From: Falsigemmobacter faecalis
GTDB lineage: Bacteria > Pseudomonadota > Alphaproteobacteria > Rhodobacterales > Rhodobacteraceae
Direction of reading: 5' to 3'
NCBI RefSeq assembly: GCF_003863335.1
Contig: NZ_RRAZ01000017.1
Span: forward strand, 48,413 to 112,412
Length of the DNA: 64,000 bases
Each line of letters starts with the position of its first letter. Positions within the stretch are counted from its first letter, which is position 1. The notes under the pieces were generated by a model. That model was not told the DNA's origin and searched no databases. It was given only the letters and a program-made list of their open reading frames with translations. Shown in pieces: positions 62,899-64,000 of this stretch. The translations under genes and the position numbers were made by a program.

Positions 62899-63774
62899 TC
62901 AGACCTTTTTGGTGCGGACCTGCGCGAACAGGCCATGCGGACGAAAGACAAGAACAAGGATCAGCAGGGCATAGGGCGCAATCTGGCTGTAACCGGGCGG
63001 CAGATAGCGGGCGGCAAAGGGCTCAATCACACCGACGATAATGCCGCCGAACAGCGCACCCGGCAGCGAGCCGAAGCCGCCGATCACCGCCGCCGCGAAA
63101 GCCTTGATGCCGATGAACCCCGCATTGGGATCAATCGCGCCCTTGGAGGCGTAAAGCACACCCGCAACCGCCGCGACCACACCGGCCAGCGCCCAGACCA
63201 GCCCCTGAACGCGCTTGACGGGGATGCCCATGTAATAGGCCGCCATCTGATTCTGGCTCGCCGCCTGCATCGCAAGGCCAATCCGGGTGCGCTGAAAGAA
63301 CTGAAAGAGAAAGAAGGTCAGCAGCAGCGTGGTGATAATGACCGCCAGATCCGCGATGCTCAGGACCACCCCGCCAAAGCGCAGATCCCCTCCGGCCAGC
63401 GGCGAATGCAGCGACTGCGGGTCATGGCCCCAGATCACCCCCACCACAAAGCGGATCACAAAGCCCAGAGCGATGGTCAGAATGATGATCGCGGTCTGGC
63501 TTTCGCCAAAGACCGCGCGCAGGATCGTGGCATCGATCAGATAGCCGATCAGCGCCATAATCAGCAGCGCCAGCGGCAGTGCCAGCCAGAACGGCATCCC
63601 GAGATATTGCGGATTGACGAGGCCCAGGGTCACGAAAGCCCCCAGCATCATCAGGTCACCCTGGGCGAAATTCACCGCCTCGGTGGCCTTATAGATCAAA
63701 ACGAAGCCAAGCGCGACCAGGCCGTAGACACAGCCATTGGCCAGCCCGCTTACGAGGAGCTGTACCACGTCCAT
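62899..63774 (-). CDS. livH: HAAT-family ABC transporter permease (LivH-like)
   Basis: A 291-aa permease. It begins MDVVQLLVSGLANGCVYGLVALGFVLIYKATEAVNFAQGDLMMLGAF, the LivH signature. RTRIGLAMQAASQNQMAAYYMGIPVKRVQGLVWALAG and AAAVIGGFGSLPGALFGGIIVGVIEP follow. GGGAGGACATCG lies before ATG 63774; the longer frame lacks conservation. It is the first gene of the six-gene operon, so the promoter lies in 63775-64000, where no regulatory motif was recognised. Confidence 0.95.
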   Translation of the reverse strand: MDVVQLLVSGLANGCVYGLVALGFVLIYKATEAVNFAQGDLMMLGAFVTLGLVNPQYLGMPFWLALPLALLIMALIGYLIDATILRAVFGESQTAIIILTIALGFVIRFVVGVIWGHDPQSLHSPLAGGDLRFGGVVLSIADLAVIITTLLLTFFLFQFFQRTRIGLAMQAASQNQMAAYYMGIPVKRVQGLVWALAGVVAAVAGVLYASKGAIDPNAGFIGIKAFAAAVIGGFGSLPGALFGGIIVGVIEPFAARYLPPGYSQIAPYALLILVLVFRPHGLFAQVRTKKV

Positions 63775-64000
63775 CGATGTCCTCCCTGAGCAGGCGCCGC
63801 TCTGCGGCTGCGTCCTGCACCGGGTCAGGCCTCCCGCCTGCCCCTGCACCCATGTGGCATTGCCGCAGGCGCAGTCGTCAAGGAAAATCCCCCGCTGACC
63901 TAAGGGAAGGAAGGGCTTAGGGGGATCACAGCCACGTCAGCCCGGCGTGAGCGGACATGAAAAAGGTCGGGTTATTGGGCTGCCGCGCGCCCACCCGACG

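Noticed and set aside
62533..63789. 418-codon plus-strand frame
   Set aside because: Shadow of livH and livM; the His/Gln/Arg-rich product mirrors hydrophobic codons on the other strand.

Overview
The window looks like the chromosome of a Rhodobacterales (Rhodobacteraceae-type) alphaproteobacterium. It is GC-rich and its genes have GC-rich third codon positions. It carries a short ProRS, a single LolC/E-type permease next to LolD, a SecG with a glycine-rich loop, a DUF2842 protein, and a kynurenine-type tryptophan pathway. No rRNA, tRNA, CRISPR array or intact insertion sequence was found.

Layout. 1-3.4 kb: end of an alpha/beta hydrolase, a small unknown gene, an HD phosphohydrolase, polyphosphate kinase 2 overlapped by a TetR regulator, then Fe-S assembly genes (A-type carrier and SufT) on the minus strand. 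3.9-7.1 kb: tgt, and lolC-lolD on the minus strand. 7.4-8.0 kb: a perfect array of 79 copies of a 7-bp unit upstream of lolC. 8.1-15.2 kb: small membrane protein, proS, AI-2E-type permease, and ppk1-ppx behind a good Pho box. 15.2-24.3 kb: dadA, a lytic transglycosylase, gatB, an unknown periplasmic protein, an L,D-transpeptidase, kynU-kynA and a DinB-like protein. 24.5-27.8 kb: an orphan polyamine-type binding protein and a run of small stress-like or unknown proteins.

27.9-34.7 kb holds an isolated type VI secretion pair (tssL-tssM). It is preceded by a 738-codon open frame that I do not recognise. That frame ends in an ATGA overlap with tssL and shows three-base periodicity. 34.7-35.4 kb has no gene. 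35.4-44.8 kb has a nitroreductase, a thiolase/ATP-grasp pair, and a tightly overlapping six-gene minus-strand operon: KAS III-like synthase, SDR reductase, MBL hydrolase, PaaK/F390-type adenylate-forming enzyme, acetyltransferase-like protein, Rieske oxygenase. This looks like an uncharacterised small-molecule pathway and is the best candidate for a new system. A decayed copy of the Rieske gene's 3' end lies at its boundary.

44.8-47.6 kb: a VOC dioxygenase / glutathionyl-hydroquinone reductase / LysR operon, probably for quinone detoxification. 48-50.2 kb: secG and pyrG. 50.2-51.8 kb: a gene-free stretch ending in an orphan terminator just upstream of purA. 51.8-57 kb: purA-DUF2842, a long low-complexity protein, thiamine diphosphokinase and a DMT exporter that overlap tail to tail. 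57.1-63.8 kb: a complete HAAT (Liv-type) ABC importer with an acyl-CoA synthetase embedded in the operon, implying uptake and CoA activation of an organic acid.
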